From Dyella lipolytica (GTDB lineage: Bacteria > Pseudomonadota > Gammaproteobacteria > Xanthomonadales > Rhodanobacteraceae): DNA of 64,000 bases. The notes beneath the pieces are model-generated. The model was not told the origin of the DNA. It worked only from the letters and a program-made list of their open reading frames with translations, and ran no database searches. Location of the stretch: positions 62,001 through 126,000 of the forward strand of contig NZ_BSNQ01000002.1 of the NCBI RefSeq assembly GCF_030160075.1, read 5' to 3'. The translations under genes were made by a program, and so were the position numbers. Of the stretch, positions 50,785 to 60,012 are shown one piece after another; positions within the stretch are counted from its first letter, which is position 1; each line of letters opens with the position of its first letter.

Positions 50785-53700
50785 ATGAGCATTCGTCTGT
50801 ATCAGGCGGCGTTTCGGCGCACGCTTGCGAGCGTGCATGGCAGCGGGCTTTTGTTGCGCTGCTTGCTACTGTGTGTGGCGTTCGTTTGCATGAGTCTGGT
50901 TCCTGCCAGCGCGCGTGCGAACGAATGTCCGAATATGTCGATCACAGTGCCATCGGGTACGACGGATACTTTCGCAGTACCCGCCTGCTCGCCCACGGGT
51001 GCAAACGCCCCAGGCACTGCCGGCATTGCGCAGCAACCAGCACATGGTTCGGCCACTATCTCCGCAAACGACGCGGACATTAGCTATACGAACAACGGCG
51101 ACAGTGCGACGACGGATTCCTTCGCTTGGTTTGACGATCTCGGCGAAGCGATCACTGTAACGGTCACCATCGGCGCATCGACGACTCCGCCAGTTACGTT
51201 GAGCCCGACAACTGCGCCCAATGGTACGCTTGGACAAGCATATTCCCTGCAGTTCACCGCGTCGGGCGGCAACGGAGGGCCGTACACGTTCGTGATCAAC
51301 TCGGGCAATTTGCCAGCGGGCTTGAACGACAACACCAGTGGACTGATTTCGGGCACACCCACGGAAAGCGGGACTTTCAGCTTTACCGAAACGGCCCAGG
51401 ACAGCAGCGGGAATGTCGGCCAGCAGGCCATTACGCTGACGATCAACGGCGGCAGCATCAGCGTGAGCCCGACCAGCCTGCCGAATGCGACGGCTTATGC
51501 AGCTTTCAATCAGACGTTAGCTGCCAGCGGCGGCACGGCTCCTTACACATTTTCACAAGTACCTGGAACCGCACCACCTGCAGGCATCACCATCGGTAGC
51601 AGCGGCAGTATTTCCGGTACTGCAACCAGTCTTGGTTCCACCAATTTTTCAGTCAAGGTCACGGACAGCGTCGGTACGTCGGAGCAGGTGAGCTACACCC
51701 TGCAAGTGGTAGCGCCTACGATCACACTGTCGCCGACCAGCCTGCCGGGCGCTACCGAGAATTCGCCATATCCCACGCACACACTCACAGCGAGCGGAGG
51801 GACAGGGCCCTATACGTTCGCAGTGACATCGGGCGCGTTACCGAGCGGTTTGTCGTTATCGAGCAGCGGTGTACTCAGCGGTACGCCCACGACCAGCGGA
51901 GCGGTCTCTTTCAGCGTTACCGCAACGGACACGCATGGCTTCACCAGTACGGCACAAGCCTACTCGTTCACCATCTCACCGCCGCTCACGTTGGCCGGTT
52001 CCACGCTCAGCGCCGCAACGGTCGGCGCGTCTTACAACACCACGATCAGCGCATCAGGTGGAAGCGCGCCGTATACGTATGCGGTCACATCCGGTGTGTT
52101 GCCTGCAGGGCTTTCTCTCAACACGACGACGGGCGCAGTCTCCGGTACGCCGACAGCGGGCGGCACGTTCAACTTCACGGTGACCGCCACCGATGCGAAC
52201 AGTGCCACGGCATCGGGCAGCTTCAGCCTGACCGTGAGCGCACCGACGATGTCGCTTGCACCGACATCGCTACCGAACGCGACGCAGAATGTGGCCTACA
52301 GCCAGAACATTACGGCCAGCAACGGCACGGCGCCGTACACGTATGCCGTGACGGCAGGGGCTTTGCCGGCAGGCGTGTCGTTGTCATCGGCGGGCACGCT
52401 TAGCGGCACGCCGACCGTGTTCGGCTCGTTCTCCTTCAGCATCACGGCGACGGACAGCAGCACCGGCACGGGGCCTTACACCGTTGCGCGCGCTTATGCG
52501 TTGACGGTGGTTTCCGCCGCGCCGGTGATCACCACCACCAGCTTGCCTGCGGGCACCGTGAGCATCGCTTACAGTCAGACGATCGTCGTCAGCGGCGGCA
52601 ATCCGCCGTATACGTTCGCAGTGACATCTGGCAGCTTGCCCGCGGGCTTGCATCTCAACAGCGGCACCGGCGTGCTATCGGGCACGCCTACCGCCGGCGG
52701 TACGTTCTCCGTCAGCGTGACCGTAACGGATGCCGCGAGCAACACGGGAACACAGAGCTACAGCATCACGATCAATGCGCCGACCATCGTCGTCGCGCCG
52801 ACCACCTTGCCGGTACCGACCGACGGCGTGGCTTATTCACAGGCCATCAGCGCCTCCGGCGGCACCGCGCCCTATACGTTCGCGGTGACGTCCGGCAGTT
52901 TGCCGCCCGGTATGACACTAGCCAGCAACGGCACGCTGTCGGGCACGCCCACTGGCGCGGGAACTTACAACTTCACAACCACAGCCACCGATAGCAGCAC
53001 CGGAACCGGTCCATATACGGGATCGCGGGCTTACAGTTTCACCATTGCCGCGCCCACGCTGACGTTGGCGCCAGCGGGCCTGGCGCTGACTGCGTCTTAT
53101 GCGCAGGCTTACACGCAGACATTCACCGCAAGCGGCGGTGTCGCTCCCTATACGTATACCGAATCAGGCACGTTGCCGGTCGGCGTCACTTGGAACGCCG
53201 CAACCGCCACGCTCTCGGGAACGCCTACGCAATCGGGCAGCTTCCCCATCACCGTGACTGCGACCGATCACAGCACCGGAACGGGTGCGCCTTTCTCTGT
53301 CGCGCAGAACTACACGTTGACGGTAAGCGCGGCGGCGATCTCGATCAGTCCGAGTACGTTGGCGACAGGAACGGTCGGCGTTGCCTACGGCTCATCGCTC
53401 ACCGCCAGCGGTGGCGTGGCGCCTTACACATATGCCGTCACCAGCGGCAGCCTGCCCGCCGGCATCACTCTGAGTTCGTCCGGCCAGCTCAGCGGCACAC
53501 CCACGGCAGCCGGTACATTTAGCGTGACGGTCAAAGCTACCGATGCCAATAATGCATCGGGCTCGCAGGCGTACAGCCTTACGATCAGTGCGCCGACGTT
53601 GGCACTCAGTCCCACAACTCTGCCCACCGCGGCAGCAGAGGTCGCGTACAGCCAGACATTCAGCACATCGGGTGGTACGGCGCCATACACGTATTCGGTC

Positions 53701-56616
53701 AGTGCCGGGGCATTGCCCGCAGGCCTCAGCTTGAACTCAACGACCGGTGTGTTGAGTGGCACACCGACCATCGCAGGCACGTTCAATTTCACGGTGCGCA
53801 GTACAGACAGCAGTACCGGCACGGGCGCTCCCTACGTCACCAGTCGTTCGTATTCGCTGAGCGTGAATGCGCCCACGATCACCATCAGCCCCACTAGCTT
53901 GCCGACTCCGCTGGATGGCGTTGCGTACAGCCAGCAACTCACGGCGAGCGGTGGCAGCGGCGGTTATACCTTCAGCATCACCGCAGGCGCATTGCCGAAC
54001 GGTCTAACCTTGGGTGCGAATGGTTTGCTATCCGGTACGCCCACGACGGTTGGCACTTTCAGCTTTACCGTACAGGTCGTGGACGGTTCGAGCTTCAACG
54101 GTTCGCAGTCTTACAGTGTCACGATCGCTCCACCCACGCTGGCGCTCAGTCCGACGAGCCTGCCCGCGGCTACCGCCGAAACGGCTTATAGCCAAACCTT
54201 CAGCACATCCGGCGGTGATGCACCTTATAGCTATGCGGTGAGTGCCGGCGCCTTGCCGGCGGGGCTTAGCCTCAACGCGTCGACCGGCGTGTTGAGCGGA
54301 ACGCCGACCGTCGCAGGTACGTTCAGTGTCACGGTGCGTAGTACGGACAGCAGCACCGGCACAGGCGCGCCTTTCTCCACCATCCGCACCTATTCGCTGA
54401 TCGTGAATGCGCCCGGCATAACCATCAGTCCGGCCAGCCTTCCCGCTGCGCAGGATGGCGCTGCCTACAGCCAACAACTTGCAGCGAGCGGCGGCAATGG
54501 CAGTTATAACTTCAGCATCAGCGCAGGCACATTGCCGAACGGGTTGAGCTTGGGCGCGAATGGTTTGCTGTCCGGCACGCCCACCGCCGTGGCTACCTAC
54601 ACCTTTACGGTTACGGCGAAGGACGGCCTGAACTTCACGGGCTCGCAGTCCTATACGCTCTCCACCTCGCAGCCCAAGCCGGTGGCGGTCAACGACACGG
54701 CGAGCACACTGGCCAACCAAGCGGTGACGGTTAACGTGACGTCGGTCGATACGGGCCCGATTACCAGCATCGCCATCGGCACGGCACCGGCGCACGGCAC
54801 CGCGGTGACGAGCGGCGTGGCCATCGTCTACACACCGACGCACAATTTCTTCGGCACCGATACGCTGACCTATACCGCAACCGGTCCGGGAGGCACGTCT
54901 GCGGCAGCTACCGTGACCATTACGGTCACGCCATTGTCCGTGCCCACCGCGGCTGCGCAAAACGTCACGGTATTGGCGGGCAATACGGTCGCCATCAATC
55001 CGACATCCGGTGCGACCGGCGGGCCTTTCACCGCCGTGACGATCGTCAAGGCGCCGGCATCGGGCAGTGCGACTGTTAGCGGCAGTGCAATCAACTACGC
55101 CGCCGAAGCGACTGCGTCCGGCCAGGTGAGCTTCACCTATACGCTGACCAATGCGTTCGGCGTGTCGCTGCCGGCCACTGTCACGGTCACGGTCGATCCA
55201 CGTCCGATCGTGGTGTCACAAAATGTTTCGGCGATTGCCGGCAAGTCCGTGCAGGTGAACCTCACGCAAGGGGCCACAGGCGGACCGTTTACGTCGGCAG
55301 CGCTGGTGTCCGTTTCGCCTGCTTCAGCCGGCAATGCGCAGATCGTGCAGGGATCGGGTGGTTATCAACTCGCGTTCACCTCGGCGCCCACGTTCAGCGG
55401 TGCCGCCATCGTGACGTTTACGCTGAGCAACGCCTACGCCACGTCGCTACCCGGCATCGTCACGGTTGCAGTGACGGCACGGCCCGATCCATCCAAAGAT
55501 GCCGAAGTGCTCGGCGTGCTGGGTGCACAGGCCGACGCCACGCGGCAGTTCGCACAAGGCCAGATCGACAACTTCCAGCAACGCCTGGAAAACCTGCATG
55601 GCGGTGGTGGCGGCCAGGGCTTCCAGAATGGACTGACCTTCATGTCGGACACCGGCAACAACGGATTGTCCCCCTCGACGTGGCAGGGCAACGCTTCGCA
55701 AACGCTGCCGGGCAATCTCAACCGCCGTTACCTGGAGAATCCGCAGACACCTGCGAATCCTTCATCGTTCTCCGCGCTGCCGGATGGCTACACGCTATGG
55801 ACAGGCGGTGCGGTGAACTTCGGTTCGCGCGACACGACGGCGAGTGCGAGCGGCTTCGACTTCACTACCGCAGGCATCAGCGCCGGTGTCGATCGCCGGA
55901 TCTCCTCGTCGTTCGCGCTAGGCGTCGGTGCGGGTTATGGCCATAACGACACCGACATCGGCCATAACGGCAGTCGCAGCAATGCCGACAGCTACAACCT
56001 TGCGCTGTACGGCAGCTTCAGTCCAAGCCAGTCGACCTTTATCGACGGGCTAGTCAGCTACCAGTGGTTGTCGTTCGATGCACGGCGCTATGTTACGGCC
56101 GACGGCAATACCGTTAGCGGCCATCGCGATGGCGGCCAGGTGTTTGCATCAATCTCGGCCGGTTACGAATACCGCAGCGACCTGCTGCTGATTTCGCCTT
56201 ACGGTCGCCTAGACGCTGCGTCGGCGCGACTGGATCGCTATACCGAACAAGGCGATGCCACCTATGCGTTGAGCTATGACAGCGCGATGGTCAAGACGAC
56301 CACGACCAGCGTGGGTGTACGCGCGAACTATCTGTTCAAGGAAGACTACGGCACGGTGATGCCGCAGATTCGCCTGGAATACGAGCACGACTTCCAAGGC
56401 TCCAGCGAAGCGACCATGACCTACGCCGATCTGCTTGCCGGACCGGTCTATCGCGCACAAGTGGACCCACTCACACAGAACCACTTCCTGATTGGCATCG
56501 GCGTGAACTGGGAGTTCACCAACCAATTGCTGCTGCGCTTCGAGTATCAAAACCAGATCAATGCCGGCGATCAGAACGATCAGTCGATACTGATCAACGT
56601 GCAGAAGAAGTTCTAA
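50785..56616 (+). CDS. Giant Ig-like-repeat autotransporter
   Basis: A surface-exposed protein of 1943 residues with an ATG after GGGGGACAAAGGA. Signal peptide about 1-43 (LLLRCLLLCVAFVCMSLVPA). A first cadherin-like module (about 47-135) precedes 13 tandem putative-Ig (He_PIG) modules of about 90 residues, each ending in a variant of LSGTPT-x-x-GTF-x-x-x-V-x-x-TD (about 140-1295). Three Ig or cadherin-like modules follow (VNDTASTLANQAVTVNVTS, QNVTVLAGNT, QNVSAIAGKS), then a linker, and from about 1660 an autotransporter beta-domain (GGAVNFGSRDTTASASGFDF, AGVDRRISSSFALGVGAGYGHND) ending with Phe (INVQKKF). Adhesion or biofilm function is inferred from the architecture. Confidence 0.92.
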   Translation: MSIRLYQAAFRRTLASVHGSGLLLRCLLLCVAFVCMSLVPASARANECPNMSITVPSGTTDTFAVPACSPTGANAPGTAGIAQQPAHGSATISANDADISYTNNGDSATTDSFAWFDDLGEAITVTVTIGASTTPPVTLSPTTAPNGTLGQAYSLQFTASGGNGGPYTFVINSGNLPAGLNDNTSGLISGTPTESGTFSFTETAQDSSGNVGQQAITLTINGGSISVSPTSLPNATAYAAFNQTLAASGGTAPYTFSQVPGTAPPAGITIGSSGSISGTATSLGSTNFSVKVTDSVGTSEQVSYTLQVVAPTITLSPTSLPGATENSPYPTHTLTASGGTGPYTFAVTSGALPSGLSLSSSGVLSGTPTTSGAVSFSVTATDTHGFTSTAQAYSFTISPPLTLAGSTLSAATVGASYNTTISASGGSAPYTYAVTSGVLPAGLSLNTTTGAVSGTPTAGGTFNFTVTATDANSATASGSFSLTVSAPTMSLAPTSLPNATQNVAYSQNITASNGTAPYTYAVTAGALPAGVSLSSAGTLSGTPTVFGSFSFSITATDSSTGTGPYTVARAYALTVVSAAPVITTTSLPAGTVSIAYSQTIVVSGGNPPYTFAVTSGSLPAGLHLNSGTGVLSGTPTAGGTFSVSVTVTDAASNTGTQSYSITINAPTIVVAPTTLPVPTDGVAYSQAISASGGTAPYTFAVTSGSLPPGMTLASNGTLSGTPTGAGTYNFTTTATDSSTGTGPYTGSRAYSFTIAAPTLTLAPAGLALTASYAQAYTQTFTASGGVAPYTYTESGTLPVGVTWNAATATLSGTPTQSGSFPITVTATDHSTGTGAPFSVAQNYTLTVSAAAISISPSTLATGTVGVAYGSSLTASGGVAPYTYAVTSGSLPAGITLSSSGQLSGTPTAAGTFSVTVKATDANNASGSQAYSLTISAPTLALSPTTLPTAAAEVAYSQTFSTSGGTAPYTYSVSAGALPAGLSLNSTTGVLSGTPTIAGTFNFTVRSTDSSTGTGAPYVTSRSYSLSVNAPTITISPTSLPTPLDGVAYSQQLTASGGSGGYTFSITAGALPNGLTLGANGLLSGTPTTVGTFSFTVQVVDGSSFNGSQSYSVTIAPPTLALSPTSLPAATAETAYSQTFSTSGGDAPYSYAVSAGALPAGLSLNASTGVLSGTPTVAGTFSVTVRSTDSSTGTGAPFSTIRTYSLIVNAPGITISPASLPAAQDGAAYSQQLAASGGNGSYNFSISAGTLPNGLSLGANGLLSGTPTAVATYTFTVTAKDGLNFTGSQSYTLSTSQPKPVAVNDTASTLANQAVTVNVTSVDTGPITSIAIGTAPAHGTAVTSGVAIVYTPTHNFFGTDTLTYTATGPGGTSAAATVTITVTPLSVPTAAAQNVTVLAGNTVAINPTSGATGGPFTAVTIVKAPASGSATVSGSAINYAAEATASGQVSFTYTLTNAFGVSLPATVTVTVDPRPIVVSQNVSAIAGKSVQVNLTQGATGGPFTSAALVSVSPASAGNAQIVQGSGGYQLAFTSAPTFSGAAIVTFTLSNAYATSLPGIVTVAVTARPDPSKDAEVLGVLGAQADATRQFAQGQIDNFQQRLENLHGGGGGQGFQNGLTFMSDTGNNGLSPSTWQGNASQTLPGNLNRRYLENPQTPANPSSFSALPDGYTLWTGGAVNFGSRDTTASASGFDFTTAGISAGVDRRISSSFALGVGAGYGHNDTDIGHNGSRSNADSYNLALYGSFSPSQSTFIDGLVSYQWLSFDARRYVTADGNTVSGHRDGGQVFASISAGYEYRSDLLLISPYGRLDAASARLDRYTEQGDATYALSYDSAMVKTTTTSVGVRANYLFKEDYGTVMPQIRLEYEHDFQGSSEATMTYADLLAGPVYRAQVDPLTQNHFLIGIGVNWEFTNQLLLRFEYQNQINAGDQNDQSILINVQKKF
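53596..54675 (+). repeat. Tandem 540-bp duplication within the autotransporter gene
   Basis: Blocks 53596-54135 and 54136-54675 each encode two Ig modules (180 residues). Modules 10 and 12 share AGALPAGLSLN and RSTDSSTGTGAP; modules 11 and 13 share LGANGLLSGTPT and GSQSY. Other modules are less alike, so this pair arose by a more recent duplication. Confidence 0.75.
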
Positions 56617-56624
56617 CCGACACC

Positions 56625-56709
56625 CGGTTCCAGCCGTTTAGGCGGAACCGGTAGGTCGGTGGTTGCGCTCGCCGAATACGCCTAAACGGACCGTAGGCGT
56701 CTGGAACCG
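56625..56709. repeat. Interrupted palindrome after the autotransporter gene
   Basis: CGGTTCCAG+CCGTTTAGGCG (56625-56644) pairs with CGCCTAAACGG (56679-56689) and CTGGAACCG (56701-56709), with an 11-bp bulge and a 34-nt loop. It starts 9 bp after the stop codon. No U tract follows, so it is not a standard terminator; it may be a dispersed element. The remaining bases up to 56797 show nothing else. Confidence 0.55.
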
Positions 56710-56797
56710 ATCATCGTTAATGCTGCTATGAGAAATTTTTACCGTCGAGGGCACCCCAAGGGCGCCCTCCAACGGAATCTGCTTCTACGCGACTTGG

Positions 56798-57664
56798 CTA
56801 TTCGTTGTTCTTGATCTTGACGGTATGCATGGGACGACATTGATCGCCATCGCAGTCGATCAATACGCCGTAGGTGCCACACGGTGCTATGAACGTCGAG
56901 GCTCCGTTGGATTGAACGTTACCGCAACCCATGCCAGTTGCAACGGACTGAGCAAGCGCGACGCTGGCAACAGAATCTGCTGAGGAAGTCGTCGTTGAGG
57001 CGACAGGTGCAGACTGTTGAACGGGTTCCGCAGGGACAGCAGGCGGATCAGGCTGAGGCGATGAATCTGCCACGATCGGCGCGGTCTGGGTTACAGCCTG
57101 AGGGGTTGGCGTGTCCGTCGTCGCTACTGGGGTGGCTACTGGGGTGGCTACTGGGGTGGCTACTGGGGTGGCTACTGGGGTGGCTACTGGAGTTGCCGCT
57201 AGCGCTACCTCGGAGGAGCCGTCGCCTTTAACCAGGCCACACTCTTTCACGCCAGCCTCGCCTGTCGCTTCGTCCACTTGATGCAGCTTGGACCGTGCGT
57301 AAAGCACACCCATTTTCACTTCCTGCCACACAAAGTAGGTTTGCCCGGCCACCATATCGATCGTGAGAGAGGCATCGTTTTCGGCCTTTGAGATAATCGT
57401 GTGGCTACCCGCAGGCAAGGTCTTGAAGATGTAGGCATTGGCGACGGTATCGCCGACCGAGACGCCATCGATGAGCACAGGCATCTTGATCGCCGAGCCT
57501 ATGATCTCGTTCCGATAAATATACACATCGGCCATTCCACCTTGCGAAGGAGCGAATTGCTTCGCCTTCGCGTCGGCGTCCTTATTGGCCATGGGTACGC
57601 TGGCACAGCCAGTCATGAGCAACACCGCGGTCAGCGCGACCGCGGCCATCAATTTGCGAATCAT
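56798..57664 (-). CDS. DUF2846-like lipoprotein with a Pro/Thr-rich repeat region
   Basis: 288 residues from the ATG at 57664 (AAAAGGGG upstream). The lipobox is LLMTGC (Cys20). The N-terminal domain (about 40-145) reads GGMADVYIYRNEIIGSAIKM, then DGVSVGDTVANAYIFKTLPAGSHTI and AGQTYFVWQEVKMG, the DUF2846 pattern. A low-complexity linker with six ATPV units (from a 12-bp tandem repeat at 57123-57194) and more Pro/Thr/Ser follows, and a small Cys-containing C-terminal part (GCGNVQSNGAST, CGTYGVLIDCDGDQC) with four cysteines. Probably an outer-membrane lipoprotein; role unknown. Confidence 0.82.
   Translation of the reverse strand: MIRKLMAAVALTAVLLMTGCASVPMANKDADAKAKQFAPSQGGMADVYIYRNEIIGSAIKMPVLIDGVSVGDTVANAYIFKTLPAGSHTIISKAENDASLTIDMVAGQTYFVWQEVKMGVLYARSKLHQVDEATGEAGVKECGLVKGDGSSEVALAATPVATPVATPVATPVATPVATPVATTDTPTPQAVTQTAPIVADSSPQPDPPAVPAEPVQQSAPVASTTTSSADSVASVALAQSVATGMGCGNVQSNGASTFIAPCGTYGVLIDCDGDQCRPMHTVKIKNNE
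57123..57194 (-). repeat. 12-bp tandem repeat in the lipoprotein gene
   Basis: Five identical copies and one imperfect copy of GCTACTGGGGTG (plus-strand reading) in a row, encoding ATPV on the minus strand. A change in copy number keeps the frame. Confidence 0.9.
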
Positions 57665-57864
57665 GTTTTCCCCTTTTTGGTCAGTTTTCATGCGAGCAGA
57701 CGCATGCAAGCCAAGCCAAATATATCGTTGCCATGCCTTCAAAACCATCTGCCGGCGTGCGGTCGATAGGGACGATGTTTACCGCCGGAGGCATCGTGAG
57801 ATGTCCACCGTTTGCCGCAAGAAAACGTCGGTGAGCAAACCTGGAACCGTCGTTTACAAAAAAA

Positions 57865-57898
57865 AGCCGGACTGGTTGCCATGCAATCCAGTCCGGCT
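57865..57898 (-). terminator. Rho-independent terminator of the cytochrome-like gene
   Basis: On the minus strand the stem AGCCGGACTGG / CCAGTCCGGCT (11 bp) encloses a 12-nt loop and is followed by a run of eight T. It lies 26 bp after the stop at 57924. Confidence 0.9.
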
Positions 57899-57923
57899 CG
57901 GTTTACGTTAGATCTCCGATAGC

Positions 57924-59261
57924 TCAGTGCAGCTCATTGAGTGTCTGATCACGCTCGACCTTGAACACCTTGGCCGGCGGCGCGATCGACTTCATAAGTT
58001 TCAGCTGCTTTTTGCCCTGCTCGCAAGCATTGCCACCTGACACAAAGACACCATCCTGCGTGCACTTCCAGTCGTAGAAGTTCTGGATGCCACCGGCGAG
58101 CTGCAGGCTGAAGTCAGTACTTAATGCTGCTGCATCGAATGGCACGCCGGCCTCTTCGTTCTGGAACCAGCGCATCCACTCCTTCGAACCGACCGGTGGC
58201 ACCTTGTCGGGCGCCTGGAAGGTGGGGTTCATCGGCGACAGCTGCGGACTTTCCGCCGTCATGTGGCAACTCAGGCAGGCGCTGACCGGGTTATCCACCG
58301 GGCCGTCTAGACGTCCGTTCCATCCCAGATGCGTCGGCGGCAATTCGGGCTTGGCATTGATCGCCGATTCCATGATGGTCGGGTTGATCTTGGTGACGGT
58401 GGGCTGCGGGTTGGTGTAGTTGTTGCCGGTATTCTCGGGGTCATTGCCCCACATGACGCCAACCGGCACCAGGTTGTCCCAGCCGGGTTTGCCGGTGACT
58501 GCACCGTTGTACTGGAAGGTGCCGAAGATCCAACCCGTACCTGGAATACGCGTATCGCGTACGGCGAAATCCATCTGGATAAGCGCCACGTTCTTGATCT
58601 CGCGATTGGCCGAATTGAAGCTGTCTGTGACATAGGCCTGCCACAACACCGGATTCACGAGGAACGGCACCTGCGTCAGGTCGACATCGGCAAACAAGGG
58701 TTTGCATACCACGGTGCCGTTGTGAAAGCTGTTGGGTTTCGAGGTGACGGACGGATCGGGATTCTGCGGATCCTTCCATACCCGACCGATCGTATAGCCG
58801 CCGATGTCGTTGTAGATGCCGACAGCGAAGGTCTGTCCGGTGGTTGTCTGAGTAGGCGCCAATTGCTTGGACTGAATCTGCGCTTCCTTGGTGAGACCGT
58901 GAATGCCTTCACGCCCCAGCGGCCCGTAGTGCTGCCATGGTGCGTGGTACCACTTGCGCACGGTGTTCTTCTGCACATACCAATCGTTTTCGACGTTGCC
59001 TTCCAGGCAGTACTTCTTCACCGCTTCCACGTACGGCCGCCATTGCTCGAAGTCGTTGCTCAGCTTTGGCAGCAGCTTGAAGAACGCCGGCGTACCGTTT
59101 GGCAGCGTTGCCGGATAGTTTTGGCTCAGTTGGAAGATCGGCCCCGTGTAGCTCGCGGGCGGCTGGTATCCGTAGTCCGGAAAGGTGCCCGCATGAACGG
59201 CACCCGCCATCATCACGAGCGCCGCGACGGCACTCATGATACTGCTTTTTTCGAAAAGCAT
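57924..59261 (-). CDS. Exported c-type cytochrome-like protein with one haem motif
   Basis: 445 residues, ATG at 59261 after AGGGGATAC. Signal peptide about 1-24 (MSAVAALVMMAGAVHA). One haem-binding motif, CLSCH, lies at about 329-333 (NPVSACLSCHMTAESPQLSP). The rest shows no cytochrome fold I recognise: YEAVKKYC-type and AIYNDIGGYTIGRVWKDPQNP segments and a C-terminal CTQDGVFVSGGNACEQGKKQ with two further cysteines. Similar proteins in Burkholderia and relatives are uncharacterised. Periplasmic, probably electron-transfer related; it ends with a clear terminator. Confidence 0.8.
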   Translation of the reverse strand: MLFEKSSIMSAVAALVMMAGAVHAGTFPDYGYQPPASYTGPIFQLSQNYPATLPNGTPAFFKLLPKLSNDFEQWRPYVEAVKKYCLEGNVENDWYVQKNTVRKWYHAPWQHYGPLGREGIHGLTKEAQIQSKQLAPTQTTTGQTFAVGIYNDIGGYTIGRVWKDPQNPDPSVTSKPNSFHNGTVVCKPLFADVDLTQVPFLVNPVLWQAYVTDSFNSANREIKNVALIQMDFAVRDTRIPGTGWIFGTFQYNGAVTGKPGWDNLVPVGVMWGNDPENTGNNYTNPQPTVTKINPTIMESAINAKPELPPTHLGWNGRLDGPVDNPVSACLSCHMTAESPQLSPMNPTFQAPDKVPPVGSKEWMRWFQNEEAGVPFDAAALSTDFSLQLAGGIQNFYDWKCTQDGVFVSGGNACEQGKKQLKLMKSIAPPAKVFKVERDQTLNELH

Positions 59262-59463
59262 GATGTATCCCCTGTTTGTACGTGTGAATCCCTCACACGA
59301 GTGTTACGCCCCTGTGCAAATGGCTCGTCCGACGTAGATAGGACTGACCATTCACGATTCAGCGACGCATAACATCACAGTAGGGGTGTGGGGAGCGCGT
59401 GAAATTCGCGCGAGCTAAGCGTGTAGGCGACCGTCTTGCCGCGGACCTGCCTCGACGAGGTTT

Positions 59464-59931
59464 TCAATCGCTAGGTCCAGTGCACGCGGCATAGCGCTTG
59501 CCTTCCACCTGCAGAACGTCGTGCCCATTCACTGCGACATCGCCGGTGTAATGCTCGGGCGAATCCAGATCGATGTGCCCGCGTCCCGCGCGCTTGGGTG
59601 TAGCGCCGCAACTCACGTTCCACGCCAAGGCCGTGCTCGTGCGATGTTCGCCATGGCGCTCGCACGCAGCATCGGGAGCCATGACGTCCACAAAGGTCGC
59701 CCACGGATCGGCACCGTCATACAGGCATTTCCAAGTCACCTTGGCCTGCCCTGGATGGCCGTCCTTGACCGTGTGCAAGGTGATCTTCCACAAGCCTGGC
59801 ATGGCCTGAAAGTCGGCCGGATCGGCATGCGCGCCGGAACTGATGGTGCTGGACGCGCCGAGCAGCAACATAGCAGCAAGGGGATTGGACCAGCGGTGCA
59901 GGTGACTGACGGATCGTGCGAACAAGCTCAT
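59464..59931 (-). CDS. DUF3617-like periplasmic protein
   Basis: 155 residues from the ATG at 59931 (GGAAAAT upstream; an in-frame ATG at 59970 is the alternative). A signal peptide is followed by DFQAMPGLWKITLHTVKDGH, with the PGLW start of DUF3617, and cysteines at WKCLYDG, DAACERHG, WNVSCGA and YAACTGP, which probably form disulfides. Role unknown. It lies between the phosphoesterase and cytochrome-like genes on the same strand. Confidence 0.72.
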   Translation of the reverse strand: MSLFARSVSHLHRWSNPLAAMLLLGASSTISSGAHADPADFQAMPGLWKITLHTVKDGHPGQAKVTWKCLYDGADPWATFVDVMAPDAACERHGEHRTSTALAWNVSCGATPKRAGRGHIDLDSPEHYTGDVAVNGHDVLQVEGKRYAACTGPSD

Positions 59932-59967
59932 CGTGGGTATTTTCCGATTGGACCGGTCCAGAAACGA

Positions 59968-59999
59968 CATGCCCCGCCCGCCGAAGCGGGCAGGGCATG
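59968..59999 (-). terminator. Possible hairpin terminator after the phosphoesterase gene
   Basis: CATGCCC-c-GCCCGC / GCGGGC-a-GGGCATG with a CGAA loop (one mismatch), 13 bp beyond the stop at 60013. No clear U tract follows on the minus strand, so it may be a structural repeat instead. Confidence 0.4.
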
Positions 60000-60012
60000 C
60001 ATAGCAGGATAC

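Noticed and set aside
57123-57194. CRISPR-like array
   Set aside because: The repeats are 12 bp, directly adjacent without spacers, and code for ATPV in a lipoprotein gene.
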